Part shown: in pieces, positions 26,072 to 35,622 of the stretch
Layout: the number at the start of each line of letters is the position of its first letter
Position numbering within the stretch: position 1 is the stretch's first letter
Assembly: GCA_002270465.1 (NCBI GenBank)
Contig: NQOF01000005.1
Coordinates: 349,507 to 413,506 of the forward strand
Reading direction: 5' to 3'
Origin: Blautia hominis
GTDB lineage: Bacteria; Bacillota; Clostridia; Lachnospirales; Lachnospiraceae
DNA length: 64,000 nt
Position numbers and translations under genes: made by a program
Notes under the pieces: generated by a model
What the model was told of the DNA's origin: nothing
The model's input: the letters and a program-made list of their open reading frames with translations, nothing else
Databases searched by the model: none

Positions 26072-27217
26072 CTACCAGTACGTCTTCCACTGTTTTATCT
26101 TCCTGGTCAATGCCTCCAGATAAAAATAGTCCCCCCACAGATTGCATTCATCAACGCCCCTGTCCGCCACGCTGTTGAAGGGGCTGCTCTTTGCGTAAAC
26201 ACCGTGGAGGAGCAGCCCGTTTGCATCCTTGTCCGACAGGACTGCGTAATTGTCGATCAGGCTCTCCAGCATCCCCTCTGCCTTATCTCCATAGAAAAAC
26301 TGTTCTTCCCCCTTCAGCCCCCCATTTTCACACATTTCCATTATCCCGCAGGCTGCAGCTGCGGCGGCAGAGGAATCTCTCGGCTCACTGCTGCCCTGCC
26401 AAAAGCTCAGGTCCCAATAGGGAACCATATCTTCGGGCAGGTGTTCAAGATAAAAATCTGTCACCTTCCTAAATAATTCCCTGCACAACTCGTCCCCGGT
26501 ATACCGGTAAGCCAGCGCTGTACCGTATATTCCCCATGCCTGTCCCCTGGCCCAGGCGGAATCGTCCCTGTATCCCTGTGCGGTGACACCGCGCACAGGT
26601 TCCCCGGTCTCAGGACAAAAGAAGTAGGTGTGGTAAGTAGAATAATCCGGTCTCACAAGATTCCTGATACTGGTCCTTGTATGCCGGATGGCAATATCTC
26701 TGTACGTCTCTTTCCCCGTCACCTCAAAAGCCCAGTACAATAAAGGCAGATTGAGCAGACAATCTATGATCAGGCGGTAGTTATCCTCAGCACCCAGTTC
26801 TCCCCAAGCCTGGATAAACTCCCCTTTCTCCTGAAAACGGCTGATGAGCTGGTCTGCGGCCAGGATGGCTGCCTCTTTTGCCCTCTCATTTCCCGTAAGC
26901 TGATAGGCTGCCACACAGGAAGGGGTGTACAAAAATCCCATGTCATGATGTTCCACATCTATCTTCTTTTTTATCCTGTCATAAAAACTATTGACCTGTA
27001 TCTCCGCTGACCTCCTGAAGCTCTCATCCCCTGTCAGTTCATAGGCCAGCCAGTAAGTCCCTGTGCAGAAACCAGTGGTCCATTCTACATTTTCTGTGAT
27101 TGGATAAAAAAGTTTCTCACTGTTGGAACCGGGAAATTTGTATGTATACTCCTTCAGATTCCCTTTCAATATATCCACTGCCCTCATGGCTGCATTCTGT
27201 AATTTTTCCTGCCTCAT
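26072..27217 (-). CDS. Glycoside hydrolase family 88 (unsaturated glucuronyl hydrolase)
   Basis: A 381-residue enzyme with the alpha6/alpha6 barrel of GH88. It would remove the 4,5-unsaturated uronic acid that polysaccharide lyases leave at oligosaccharide ends. The two catalytic-type aspartates are visible: Asp92 in HHDMGFLY and Asp152 in LIIDCLLNLPLLYW. The family segment DDSAWARGQAWGIYG (about residues 218-232) is also present. There is no signal peptide, so it works inside the cell on imported fragments. GGAGG precedes the ATG. It follows the Lpl-type importer genes in the same direction, separated by a long stem-loop. GH105 is a less likely alternative. Confidence 0.85.
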   Translation of the reverse strand: MRQEKLQNAAMRAVDILKGNLKEYTYKFPGSNSEKLFYPITENVEWTTGFCTGTYWLAYELTGDESFRRSAEIQVNSFYDRIKKKIDVEHHDMGFLYTPSCVAAYQLTGNERAKEAAILAADQLISRFQEKGEFIQAWGELGAEDNYRLIIDCLLNLPLLYWAFEVTGKETYRDIAIRHTRTSIRNLVRPDYSTYHTYFFCPETGEPVRGVTAQGYRDDSAWARGQAWGIYGTALAYRYTGDELCRELFRKVTDFYLEHLPEDMVPYWDLSFWQGSSEPRDSSAAAAAACGIMEMCENGGLKGEEQFFYGDKAEGMLESLIDNYAVLSDKDANGLLLHGVYAKSSPFNSVADRGVDECNLWGDYFYLEALTRKIKQWKTYW

Positions 27218-27248
27218 ATATCCTCCTTCTGGTCATCCTTTCATAAAA

Positions 27249-27336
27249 CTGCCGCAGAACAGCTCACCTCTGCAGGATACGGTTCCGGCTGCACAGCCAG
27301 AGACCACATCCCACGGAATGAACTATTCTGCGGCAG
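27249..27336 (-). other. Long-range stem-loop between binding protein and GH88 genes
   Basis: CTGCCGCAGAA (27249-27259) and TTCTGCGGCAG (27326-27336) are perfect complements enclosing 66 bases. On the minus strand TTTTAT follows, so the structure may terminate part of the transcript and lower GH88 expression relative to the transporter. Confidence 0.65.
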
Positions 27337-27384
27337 CATCCTCATCTATTCATTTGTATCCGTATCCACTGCCTCCGCAGTTTC

Positions 27385-28947
27385 CTATTTTGTTACTTTC
27401 ACATAATTGTCATATGCTGTCTGCTGGATCTCAATCGCTTTTTCAATATCCCTATCCCTCAGTTCCTGAATAAACGCATCATATTCATCATCTATATTAC
27501 TGGAACCTAGGATCCAGCTCTGAAGCTTCTCATATACAATGGGCTGGATTCCGGACATGATGCTCTTATATTCATCCATACCGTCTGTGCTCAGCTTCAG
27601 TTCCGGCAGTTTCGGCGCGCTGAACCACTCATCATGTGCATCGTACAGTTCATTTGCAGCCTTTCCTGCGTCATTCATAGTTGCATACTCATAGTCTGCT
27701 GCCTGGATATATCCCGCACGGTACTGGGAACCCAGGGAACGCAGATACTCTACCGGTGCCAGCCCGGAGTTAAATACTTCCTCTGTAAAGGCCTTCTCCC
27801 CGTTATCGTTTACAGTGTAAGTCTTGCCCTCGATTCCCCAGTTCATCAGGTCTGAACCTTCTTCCGTGAACATAAAATCCATGAATTCGATCGCACCCTC
27901 CGGGTCTTTGCACTGGGAGGAGATGCCCCATCCGCACTCTGCATAGCGGTAGTCACGTTCCTTCACATTTCCGTTCTGGTCCTTTAAAGGCGCGATCGCC
28001 ACCATATTGAATCCCGGTATATCCGCGCCCAGAGAATCATTATAATTGCCTGTGCTGACCCAGTCATGGGTGAAGCCCCCTGTATTGTTGCTGAGCAGTG
28101 TATCCCTTGCTGACATGCCTCTCGTGAAGATCTCCGGATCGATCAGGCCCTCTTTATACCACTGGGCCAGGTTCTTCACTGCTGTTTTATAATTGTCTGT
28201 CAGAGGTTCGTACGTGATCTTTCCGTCACGGGGATAGAAGGATGCACTGGAATCCCACAAAGCCAGGTACTCACCCATCTCTGTCTCAGCGGTAGCGGAA
28301 CGGTCAAACAGAGGGATCTCATCTGCCTGTCCATTGCCGTTGGGATCCTCATTCTTGAATGCGGTAAGTACATCATGGAGTTCATCCACTGTTGTAGGAA
28401 CCTCCAGCCCCAGTTTATCCAGCCAGTCCTGGCGGATCCAATAGAACTGAGAGGACTTCAGCTCTTTTCCCAGTGGGATATTGTAGATATTTCCGTCCTC
28501 TGCAGTTGCCTGGTATTTCAGATTCGGGTCATTATCCAGCGCTTTTTTGATATTCGGCGCATGTTCCTCGATCAGGTCGTTCAGGGGAATCACGCCGCCG
28601 TCTTTGCCCAGTTTCTCGATATCTGTTGTCAGGTCACACGCGATGATATCTGCCAGCTGCCCCGATGCCACCATATTCTGGAACGCTGTGGCATAGTCAG
28701 AGTTGGAGGAGGCAACCACGCCCTTCAACTTCACGCCTGTCTTTTTCTCCACCTCTTTCCACACTTCCCAGTCTGAATTAAAAGGTGTACCTGACAGGAA
28801 CATGAAGGCCGAGAATTCTTTACTTCCATCCTCTTTTGAAGCGGCCGCCTTCCCGGTCTCCTCTTTTCCGCATCCTGTTGTCCCAAATGCCAGGGATACG
28901 CCCAGAACTGCTGTCAGTAATAATGCTGTTATTTGTTTTCTTTTCAT
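27385..28947 (-). CDS. Carbohydrate-binding lipoprotein of Lpl-type ABC transporter
   Basis: A 520-residue extracellular binding protein. The signal peptide MKRKQITALLLTAVLGVSLA ends in lipobox TTGC, with Cys26 the lipid attachment site. The mature protein shows SBP family 1 features, including IPLGKELKSSQFYWIRQDWLDKLGLEVP and EDPNGNGQADEIPLF, which are typical of LplA/YtcQ-like proteins that bind complex oligosaccharides. GGAGG lies about ten bases before the ATG. It is the third gene of an importer set (permease, permease, binding protein). No ATPase gene is present, as usual for this group, which shares a common MsmX-type ATPase. Confidence 0.9.
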   Translation of the reverse strand: MKRKQITALLLTAVLGVSLAFGTTGCGKEETGKAAASKEDGSKEFSAFMFLSGTPFNSDWEVWKEVEKKTGVKLKGVVASSNSDYATAFQNMVASGQLADIIACDLTTDIEKLGKDGGVIPLNDLIEEHAPNIKKALDNDPNLKYQATAEDGNIYNIPLGKELKSSQFYWIRQDWLDKLGLEVPTTVDELHDVLTAFKNEDPNGNGQADEIPLFDRSATAETEMGEYLALWDSSASFYPRDGKITYEPLTDNYKTAVKNLAQWYKEGLIDPEIFTRGMSARDTLLSNNTGGFTHDWVSTGNYNDSLGADIPGFNMVAIAPLKDQNGNVKERDYRYAECGWGISSQCKDPEGAIEFMDFMFTEEGSDLMNWGIEGKTYTVNDNGEKAFTEEVFNSGLAPVEYLRSLGSQYRAGYIQAADYEYATMNDAGKAANELYDAHDEWFSAPKLPELKLSTDGMDEYKSIMSGIQPIVYEKLQSWILGSSNIDDEYDAFIQELRDRDIEKAIEIQQTAYDNYVKVTK

Positions 28948-28970
28948 ATCTGATAATCCTCCGTTTATGA

Positions 28971-29870
28971 TCAGCCTTTGACACCGCCCACGGTGAGGCC
29001 TGATTTAAAATATTTTTGAATGAAAGGGAATACTATGATCATGGGCACAATCGCCAGTATGATCAATGCATATACCTGAGTCGTGGGTGACGTCAGGGAT
29101 GCTTTTGTCACGATCGCAGCGTCAGACGGATTGGATACCCGCTCCACGATCAGTTTTTTCAGGAATACCTGCAGAGGTATCTTGCTGTCATCTTTTAAAA
29201 GCTGCATGGCCCAGAAGTATCCGTTCCATCTGCTGATTCCGTAAAATAATCCCACGGTGGCAAGTGCCGGTTTTGACAGCGGCAGATATATGTTCCAGAA
29301 TACCCTGAAATGCCCCGCGCCGTCAATAAATGCAGCCTCCTCCAAAGCCTCCGGGACCTGCTCAAAAAAGCTCTTCATGATGATCAGGTTATAGGTCTCA
29401 ATGGCAAATCCAAAGATGATCGCTGTCCTGGTATTCAGCAGTCCCAGATTGTTGAAATTCATATAAGTAGGAATGATCCCAGCACTAAACCACATGGTAA
29501 AAACCGTGAACAACGTCAGTATCTTTCTTCCGATCAGATACTTCCTGGACAGAGCGTACGCCATGGTGGTGGTAAAGAACATATTTGCCATCAGTCCGAA
29601 GACGGTGTAAAAGATCGCATTTCCGTAGGAGGTCCACAGCCCGTCCCTCTTAAATACTGCCTCGTAGCTGGCTGTGGTGAACTCCTTGATCTTCAGCAGC
29701 ACATTCCCGTTTTCCACAAAAAACGGCTTGCTGAAAGAAGAAATGAGTACATAATATATGGGATAAAGGGCAATAAAGGTAATCAGAACACCGAGAATGA
29801 CCATCACAGCGTTGAATATCTTCTCTCCCAGCCCGATAACCTGCCCTTGTTTTATTTTATTTCCTGCCAT
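28971..29870 (-). CDS. lplC: Carbohydrate ABC transporter permease (LplC type)
   Basis: A 299-residue membrane subunit with six helices. The conserved loop EAAFIDGAGHFRVFWNIYLPLSKPALATV (about residues 188-216) is the ATPase-docking EAA motif of sugar importers. The C-terminus PFIQKYFKSGLTVGGVKG is diagnostic for LplC/YtcP-type permeases of the CUT1 family. It pairs with the LplB-type permease whose gene ends 12 bases upstream. Confidence 0.92.
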   Translation of the reverse strand: MAGNKIKQGQVIGLGEKIFNAVMVILGVLITFIALYPIYYVLISSFSKPFFVENGNVLLKIKEFTTASYEAVFKRDGLWTSYGNAIFYTVFGLMANMFFTTTMAYALSRKYLIGRKILTLFTVFTMWFSAGIIPTYMNFNNLGLLNTRTAIIFGFAIETYNLIIMKSFFEQVPEALEEAAFIDGAGHFRVFWNIYLPLSKPALATVGLFYGISRWNGYFWAMQLLKDDSKIPLQVFLKKLIVERVSNPSDAAIVTKASLTSPTTQVYALIILAIVPMIIVFPFIQKYFKSGLTVGGVKG

Positions 29871-29882
29871 CTTACTTCCCCC

Positions 29883-30854
29883 TTACCATAATGCGTTGTC
29901 GGAAATCTTCTTGCTGAATCGGTTTGCAAGAATGACCATGACGAATGCCACCACGGATTCAAACAGCCCTGCAGCCACAGACAGCCCGTAGTTTCCGTTT
30001 TCAAATGCCAGGCGGTAAGAATAGGTAGAGATAACATCCGCTGCCGAATAAGTTGCCGGCTGGTACAGAAGCAGGATCGCCTCATATCCCACCTTGATGA
30101 TGCCTCCCAGCTTCAGGATCAGCATGGTCACTATGGTAGGTACAATGGCCGGAATGGTCACATGGGTGATTTTCTTCATCTTCCCAGCCCCGTCCACAGT
30201 GGCTGCCTCATAAAGCTGCGGGTCAATCCCCATGATGGCCGCTATGTACACAAGCGCATCGAATCCCGCATTCTGCCACAAGGTCATCAATGTGTATATC
30301 CCTTTAAAGTATTCCGGCTTTGTCATAAAGTAAACCGGGTCTACACCCATTTTCTGCAGCACCAGATTGATGACGCCTGTACTGGGTGACAGGAAGTTGA
30401 TCACAATACCGCAGACTACCACCACAGATATAAAGTGTGTCAGCAGGGTGGACATCTGGGTCATCCTGCTGACGAACTTATTCTTCATCTCCGTCACACA
30501 GACAGCCAGCGCGATGGGCAGCGGAAAGCAGATCAGTAACTGCCAGAAAGAGATCATCAGGGTATTTTTCAGTACCCTTGGAAAATCCTTCCCCTTAAAA
30601 AATTCAATGAAGTTCTGCAGTCCCACAAAGGTACTGCCCTTGATTCCCTGGAATACATTGTAATCATAAAATGCAATCTTCAGCTCCGTCATAGGCCGGT
30701 ATGCAAACAGAAGGTACCAGATAATGCCGGGAAGCAGCAAAAGGTATAATTCTTTGCCGGAAACCATTTTCTTTATGACATCAGAAAAATTTCTTTTCTT
30801 CTGTGTTTTTATTTGTTGTTTTGCCAATGTCCTCTTCTCTCTCCTTTCTTCCAT
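29883..30854 (-). CDS. lplB: Carbohydrate ABC transporter permease (LplB type)
   Basis: A 323-residue membrane subunit with six helices and EAA loop EAATVDGAGKMKKITHVTIPAI. It starts the importer operon. The ATG at 30854 has no ribosome site and lies against a palindrome. A TTG at 30827 preceded by AGGAG gives an alternative start nine residues further in. LplB/YtcQ-linked importers carry large uronic-acid-containing oligosaccharides, in keeping with the GH88 and DUF2264 genes nearby. Confidence 0.9.
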   Translation of the reverse strand: MEERREKRTLAKQQIKTQKKRNFSDVIKKMVSGKELYLLLLPGIIWYLLFAYRPMTELKIAFYDYNVFQGIKGSTFVGLQNFIEFFKGKDFPRVLKNTLMISFWQLLICFPLPIALAVCVTEMKNKFVSRMTQMSTLLTHFISVVVVCGIVINFLSPSTGVINLVLQKMGVDPVYFMTKPEYFKGIYTLMTLWQNAGFDALVYIAAIMGIDPQLYEAATVDGAGKMKKITHVTIPAIVPTIVTMLILKLGGIIKVGYEAILLLYQPATYSAADVISTYSYRLAFENGNYGLSVAAGLFESVVAFVMVILANRFSKKISDNALW

Positions 30855-30855
30855 A

Positions 30856-30869
30856 TCGAAGCGCTTCGA
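30856..30869. promoter_or_regulatory. Perfect 14-bp palindrome TCGAAGCGCTTCGA upstream of lplB
   Basis: The site is a perfect palindrome at the leader of the importer operon, in the gap to the divergent sensor-regulator. It resembles catabolite-control (cre-like) or LacI-type operators but departs from the cre consensus at the outer bases. Confidence 0.5.
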
Positions 30870-31065
30870 GTCGATAGACCAACCTTAACGGATAATCTTT
30901 TAAAAGTAAATCATCAAATTTTCCGGCCTCTTTTTCGCCTGTTTTTTGGAATACACAGTTTTCTTCCAATCCCTGTTTTTCAATCATCCCTCCGTTTTTG
31001 CTATATCACCATTTTTCAAAACATCACCATTTTATCCGAACCCTCATAAAATCAGGCGCTTTCAC

Positions 31066-31094
31066 TTGAATAATCATCAAAATGCAATTATAAT
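31066..31094 (+). promoter_or_regulatory. Sigma-A promoter of the sensor-regulator gene
   Basis: TTGAAT (31066-31071) and a perfect TATAAT (31089-31094) with a 17-base spacer, 80 bases upstream of the gene start. The remaining gap back to 30870 is AT-rich without a gene. Confidence 0.75.
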
Positions 31095-31173
31095 CTATAC
31101 CTTGAGAGGCACAGCTTCTTTGCCTGAGGCATACATGATCCACAACAATCCCCATGAAAAGGAGGTCCCGCAA

Positions 31174-33414
31174 ATGCTGAAACAGCCTTCCGGTATATAC
31201 CACCAAAAATTAAAATTTATATTCATGCTCTTAGCCGCCGTGGTAACGCTGGTTCTTGCATCTGTCTCCGGAATTTTCCTGTCGCAGCATTGGGAGGAGT
31301 CTTACATAAGCTCCATCACTTTGTCCAGGACCATTCTGGAGGAGAAGAGTGCAGCCTCCCTGAAGGAGATCTCCAACACCATGACAGACATCGTGAATGA
31401 CTCCCTCATAAAAGACTGGTCTGTCTCAGAGGGCACACAGGACTTTTATCTCCTGTCCTCCCAGGCACAGAAAGCACTGCTGAAATATGCCGGCGCCGTG
31501 GACACCCGCTTTCAGGTATATCTGATCCTCAACAACGGACAGATTGATTTTGATGACCATACACACTCCACCGTCCTGTCCCCGGAGGGTTCCTTCTCCA
31601 TGTCCGAATTCCTGGAGAAAAAGGACCTGGCTGAGAAAGACATGACCGATATACAGGACTATTTTGATAAAAAGATGTTCCCCTACGTGATTCCCCACTA
31701 TGATGAGAAGGGGGCACTGGACTCCCTCTATTATTTGATCAAAGGATATAAACAGCCCCGCACATGCATTTACATGGCAGATATCCCTATAAGCTCTCTT
31801 GTTGGCACCGCCACACCCAAGAATTACTGGATATCCAACACAGACGGGCTTTTCATCCCCAGTTCCCTGGATGAGACGGATGTTTCCCTGTTTAAATCCC
31901 TGCAGAAAGAGATGGACCGAAACAGGAAGGTGGTTAAAAAGTCAGGTTACTATGTGGCAAATACCCGCCTTTTGTCCATGAACTGGGATATTTCATACCT
32001 CTATGACCGGTACAGCCTGAACGCGGCAAATATCTTCCTGTATCTGCTCTGCGTCCTTATTATTTTTGTGCTCCTCTGCGCTGTATTTTACTATGTGGCA
32101 AATCTTCTGTACCGGCCCCTTTATCAGGTCCTGCAGCCCCATATCAAAGAGGAGGCACAGCGCTACGATGAATTTGAGATCCTAAATGACAACCTGGCAA
32201 AGATGCAGAGCCTGAACCATAGCCTGCTGGCAACCAAGAAGACCACAAACGCCTTACTTGCACAGCAGTATTATCAGAATCTGCTCACAGATCCCAATGG
32301 TTATCTGGCACCTAAGGAGAAACCCTATTTTCCTGACAGCAGCCGTTTCTGCGTGGGGCTTATCTGCTTTTCCCCCGACTCCGCCCATGCCCCGGATGAC
32401 AGCAGCTTCTGCCAGCTTGAACTCTACAAAAACCTTATTTTCCAAAGCTGTGTGAAGAGGAAGGATGTGGTGTTCGTAAAGCTCTCCATGTACCGGTGCG
32501 CGCTTATCCTCATGTCAGACAGCCCCGAACATGCCAAATCCCTGGCTGCCCAGGTAATGTCCGTTTATCCGGATGCGGAGGAGGAAGGCAAATACTGGGA
32601 GGAGCAGATTGTCCTCAGCTCTGTGAAGCAGGGCTTTGAAAACCTGCACCGCTGCTACCAGGAAACCCTGAAAATAGCGGAATACCTGCCCACACTTCCT
32701 CACGACAAGATCATCACACACGCACAGATCGCGGACTTGGATTCTTCCACCTACTCCTACCCTCTCTCTATGGAGAATAGACTGATCCAGGAAGTGACAG
32801 ACGGACAAGAGCAGGCCCTTGGGCTGTTTGATGATCTGATCCGTGAGAATCTGGTGCATAAACGTCTGTCCATGGAGGTTCTGCAGAACTTTGTCTATGC
32901 CCTCATAGGCACCGTGAACCGCGTCTTCCAGGAGTTGAAGACCACCCCGGAGGAGTTTATCGGCCGCCCCATTGATTATGAGCACTGGTACACCCACTGG
33001 GCAGACTCCGTGACCATAACCGGTATCAAAACAGTCCTTTCGGAGATCATCAGGGAAAAGAACCGCCGCACCCATACCCAGGATAAAGCTGTCCTCTCCC
33101 GTATGCTGGACTATATACACCGGAACTATCGGGACAACATCATGCTCAACGACCTGGCAGACCAGTTTAATATATCGCCCAAATACTGCGGGATCCTTTT
33201 TAAGCAGCTCAGTGACAACAACTTTAAGGACTACCTGAACAATTACCGCATCAACCAGGCAAAAGCCCTGCTGGAAAAAGACCCTTCCCTCAAGACAAAA
33301 GACCTGAGCGCCATGACCGGATTCAACAGTTCCAATACCTTCATCCGGGTATTCAGCAAATACACGGGACTGACACCCCAGAAATATGCGGAATATGTGA
33401 TGGAGAAAAAATAA
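31174..33414 (+). CDS. Membrane-bound AraC family sensor-regulator
   Basis: A 746-residue one-component regulator. AAGGAGG lies eight bases before the ATG at 31174; a longer frame from 30946 is not supported. A first membrane helix (about residues 13-35) is followed by an extracytoplasmic sensor of about 245 residues. A second helix (about 281-303) and a cytoplasmic linker come next. The C-terminal AraC DNA-binding domain (about 643-746) has IMLNDLADQFNISPKYCGILFKQL and TKDLSAMTGFNSSNTFIRVFSKYTGLTPQKY. Relatives detect oligosaccharides outside the cell and switch on adjacent importer and hydrolase genes. The divergent lplB operon is the obvious target. Confidence 0.9.
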   Translation: MLKQPSGIYHQKLKFIFMLLAAVVTLVLASVSGIFLSQHWEESYISSITLSRTILEEKSAASLKEISNTMTDIVNDSLIKDWSVSEGTQDFYLLSSQAQKALLKYAGAVDTRFQVYLILNNGQIDFDDHTHSTVLSPEGSFSMSEFLEKKDLAEKDMTDIQDYFDKKMFPYVIPHYDEKGALDSLYYLIKGYKQPRTCIYMADIPISSLVGTATPKNYWISNTDGLFIPSSLDETDVSLFKSLQKEMDRNRKVVKKSGYYVANTRLLSMNWDISYLYDRYSLNAANIFLYLLCVLIIFVLLCAVFYYVANLLYRPLYQVLQPHIKEEAQRYDEFEILNDNLAKMQSLNHSLLATKKTTNALLAQQYYQNLLTDPNGYLAPKEKPYFPDSSRFCVGLICFSPDSAHAPDDSSFCQLELYKNLIFQSCVKRKDVVFVKLSMYRCALILMSDSPEHAKSLAAQVMSVYPDAEEEGKYWEEQIVLSSVKQGFENLHRCYQETLKIAEYLPTLPHDKIITHAQIADLDSSTYSYPLSMENRLIQEVTDGQEQALGLFDDLIRENLVHKRLSMEVLQNFVYALIGTVNRVFQELKTTPEEFIGRPIDYEHWYTHWADSVTITGIKTVLSEIIREKNRRTHTQDKAVLSRMLDYIHRNYRDNIMLNDLADQFNISPKYCGILFKQLSDNNFKDYLNNYRINQAKALLEKDPSLKTKDLSAMTGFNSSNTFIRVFSKYTGLTPQKYAEYVMEKK

Positions 33415-33457
33415 ACCGCTGTACAGCAGCCCCTATCTGTGGCTGCTGTACAGCGGT
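33415..33457. terminator. Bidirectional terminator between sensor-regulator and DUF2264 genes
   Basis: A perfect 17-bp stem (33415-33431 with 33441-33457) around a 9-base loop. CCTTTTT follows on the plus strand and TTTATTTTTT on the minus strand, so it serves both convergent genes. Confidence 0.92.
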
Positions 33458-33462
33458 CCTTT

Positions 33463-35475
33463 TTATAAACGCAGTCTGCCTTCCATGCCCTCATAATCCA
33501 CCTGCAACACTCTGCCGGATCGTAAGGTGATCTCCACCGGACCTGTGCCCCCGCATTTCCCTGTGTCGGCAAACCCAATCCGCTCAATGGGAAACAGCTC
33601 TTCCTGTGTGAAGTCTCTCCCCTCCACGGTCAGGACAGCATAGATCATCATGTAAGGTCTGTACTCGTAGTATTCTTCTCTCCTGCACCTTCCGTACAGC
33701 AGGACACTCTTTTTTGAAACAGCATTGACTCCCACTCTTTCTTTCCTCTCAATACTGTCAAATCCCCAATAACTTACAAAGGCCAGGCTCCTGTCCTGAT
33801 TTTTCACGATCAGCGCCTCAGCATTTTCATCCGTTCTTCTCTCTGTCACGGTCTTTCCCTCCACGGGAAATCCATAGGCTCCCACGGTAAGGGTAAACGG
33901 CTTTTCATGTATCCTCATCCGGTCTGCATGCAGGATGCCGTTTGCCAGGGGAATATCCGCCAGATCCATGGAGGCCAGCCCCTGGAAATTATACCGGAAC
34001 CCAAAATATTCCTGGCGGTAAAGCACCCCGCCTTTTTCTCCTGCGTACAGCATGATATTGGGGATCTGCACCTGCTCCTCCCGGTCATATCTCAGACTGT
34101 ACTGCATGGCCTCCGCTCCCCGGTAGTCAAAGTCCTCCCATGGATAGCGGCTGTGGAATGCCAGACGGATGTATGCTTTGATATAATCATCCTCAGGGTG
34201 AAAGACATTTTTTGCCGTACAGAACTCCGCGGCCCCGTTGGCCCCCTGATGGAACGCCGCGATTCCGGGGCCGTCCATGATATAGGAAGCATAGGAATCT
34301 TCCGAAAGGTTTTCCCAGTCCCCATTGCTCTCCGTTTCCGTCCAGAAGGGATGCGCATCCGGAAGATTCAGGCAGAGAAAGGGATTTGCCATCCAAAATG
34401 GACTTTCCGCACAACTGTAATCCTGGAGCATAGGCGGGAATTGCCCGTAAAATCCCAGGACGGGCACGCCATTTTCAAATACCTTCTCATTTTCAATGAA
34501 CTGGAGCAGCGCACCGGAATTGATCCGCCTTGCCAATCCCGGCGCGACCCGGTGTTCCCTCAAAAAGAAGACGGAGGCAAACGGGGCGGATGCCGCATTG
34601 CGGTAGATTCCGCTCCTCCCCCACATAGTCACATGGGCATCTCTGTCAAACATCCCCTCGTATGTTTCCAGTAAGCTGTTTGAATAGGTCTCAAATCGCT
34701 CCGCTGTTTCCGGTTCCTTTTCATACCCATACCACACATTCCAGATCGCTGAATACACATGGAACGCCCAGGGGCTGTAGTAGTCAAACCGGTGCCCGTC
34801 TCTGTACCACCCGTCTCCGGCATAGTAGGAAAGGATGACCTGCGCATGGTCCTTCATCTTATTTTCATCTATCTCATACCCCTGGCTCCAAAGAAAACCC
34901 AGGATCAGCATATTGAACAGGCGCCAGTTGTGGGGAACCGTCCTGGCATTTCCAAATTCCAGCAGATACCCTGCTATCCTATCCCTTTCCTGCCGGGTAT
35001 AGGTATCCCATATAATCTCTTTGCACTGCCACAGCCCGATCACCAGGGACGCGCACTCACAGGTGTGCTGGAAACAGTGTTCCTTTTCACCTGACAATGC
35101 TTCCAGCTCCCTGTAAGAAAGCATATAATCCCCGGTTCCTTTTGTCACTGCACGAAGGATATGTTCTCTGTAATAATCCTTAACGGAATACCCTGCTGTA
35201 ACCGCATCCGGTCTGTTGTGAAGAAGGGGAGCAGCTATCAGAAAGCTCCGGGCCAGCCCTTCAAATCCCGCCGCATACTTTTTCCACTCCGGGCTTCCCT
35301 CATTGGGATAGCTGACTGTAAACTCCGTCCTCGGACAGTACACAGGCGTGTCAAAATCCGTAATATTTGAAAATATCCCATCCAGCAGAAACTGTGCGGC
35401 ATCTACCCAATGCCTTTTCGTCATTCCTGTGTAGGGACTCTTCTCATGATCTGGTGTATTGATCTTAAATCTCAC
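33463..35475 (-). CDS. DUF2264 domain protein, probable glycan-degrading enzyme
   Basis: A 670-residue cytoplasmic protein of the DUF2264 family. It shows the N-terminal GMTKRHWVDAAQFLLDGIF region and long Trp/Tyr-rich alpha-helical repeats (for example FNMLILGFLWSQGYEID, HRFDYYSPWAFHVYSAIW) that suggest an alpha/alpha toroid. Some DUF2264 proteins have been assigned, as I recall, to a glycoside hydrolase family acting on glucuronides; applying that here is inference. A GTG start is used with AAGGAGG five bases upstream. A GC-rich hairpin (35492-35520) precedes that site. With GH88 it points to uronate-containing glycans. Confidence 0.8.
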   Translation of the reverse strand: MRFKINTPDHEKSPYTGMTKRHWVDAAQFLLDGIFSNITDFDTPVYCPRTEFTVSYPNEGSPEWKKYAAGFEGLARSFLIAAPLLHNRPDAVTAGYSVKDYYREHILRAVTKGTGDYMLSYRELEALSGEKEHCFQHTCECASLVIGLWQCKEIIWDTYTRQERDRIAGYLLEFGNARTVPHNWRLFNMLILGFLWSQGYEIDENKMKDHAQVILSYYAGDGWYRDGHRFDYYSPWAFHVYSAIWNVWYGYEKEPETAERFETYSNSLLETYEGMFDRDAHVTMWGRSGIYRNAASAPFASVFFLREHRVAPGLARRINSGALLQFIENEKVFENGVPVLGFYGQFPPMLQDYSCAESPFWMANPFLCLNLPDAHPFWTETESNGDWENLSEDSYASYIMDGPGIAAFHQGANGAAEFCTAKNVFHPEDDYIKAYIRLAFHSRYPWEDFDYRGAEAMQYSLRYDREEQVQIPNIMLYAGEKGGVLYRQEYFGFRYNFQGLASMDLADIPLANGILHADRMRIHEKPFTLTVGAYGFPVEGKTVTERRTDENAEALIVKNQDRSLAFVSYWGFDSIERKERVGVNAVSKKSVLLYGRCRREEYYEYRPYMMIYAVLTVEGRDFTQEELFPIERIGFADTGKCGGTGPVEITLRSGRVLQVDYEGMEGRLRL

Positions 35476-35491
35476 GTTGTCCTCCTTGCCA

Positions 35492-35520
35492 AACCGGGGC
35501 CGCGGCCAGCTGCCCCGGTT
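35492..35520 (-). other. GC-rich hairpin in the DUF2264 gene leader
   Basis: AACCGGGGC (35492-35500) pairs with GCCCCGGTT (35512-35520), ending just upstream of the ribosome site on the minus strand. It may insulate or tune translation; a T-rich stretch makes it terminator-like only on the plus strand. Confidence 0.5.
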
Positions 35521-35567
35521 CCTTTATTGTCTGCTCTAAGATAATAACACCAAACCAATTTTAATTT

Positions 35568-35595
35568 ATTTTATTTCTTATACAAAATATTGCAA
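35568..35595 (-). promoter_or_regulatory. Candidate promoter of the DUF2264 gene
   Basis: TTGCAA (35590-35595) and TAAAAT (35568-35573) on the minus strand with a 16-base spacer, followed by an AT-rich leader. Confidence 0.45.
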
Positions 35596-35622
35596 ATTAC
35601 ATACGGAGCCATGCCCCGGGCG

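Noticed and set aside
30856-30869. Palindrome considered as a definite cre site for CcpA
   Set aside because: The centre GCGC and outer bases depart from the usual cre consensus, so only a generic operator call is kept.
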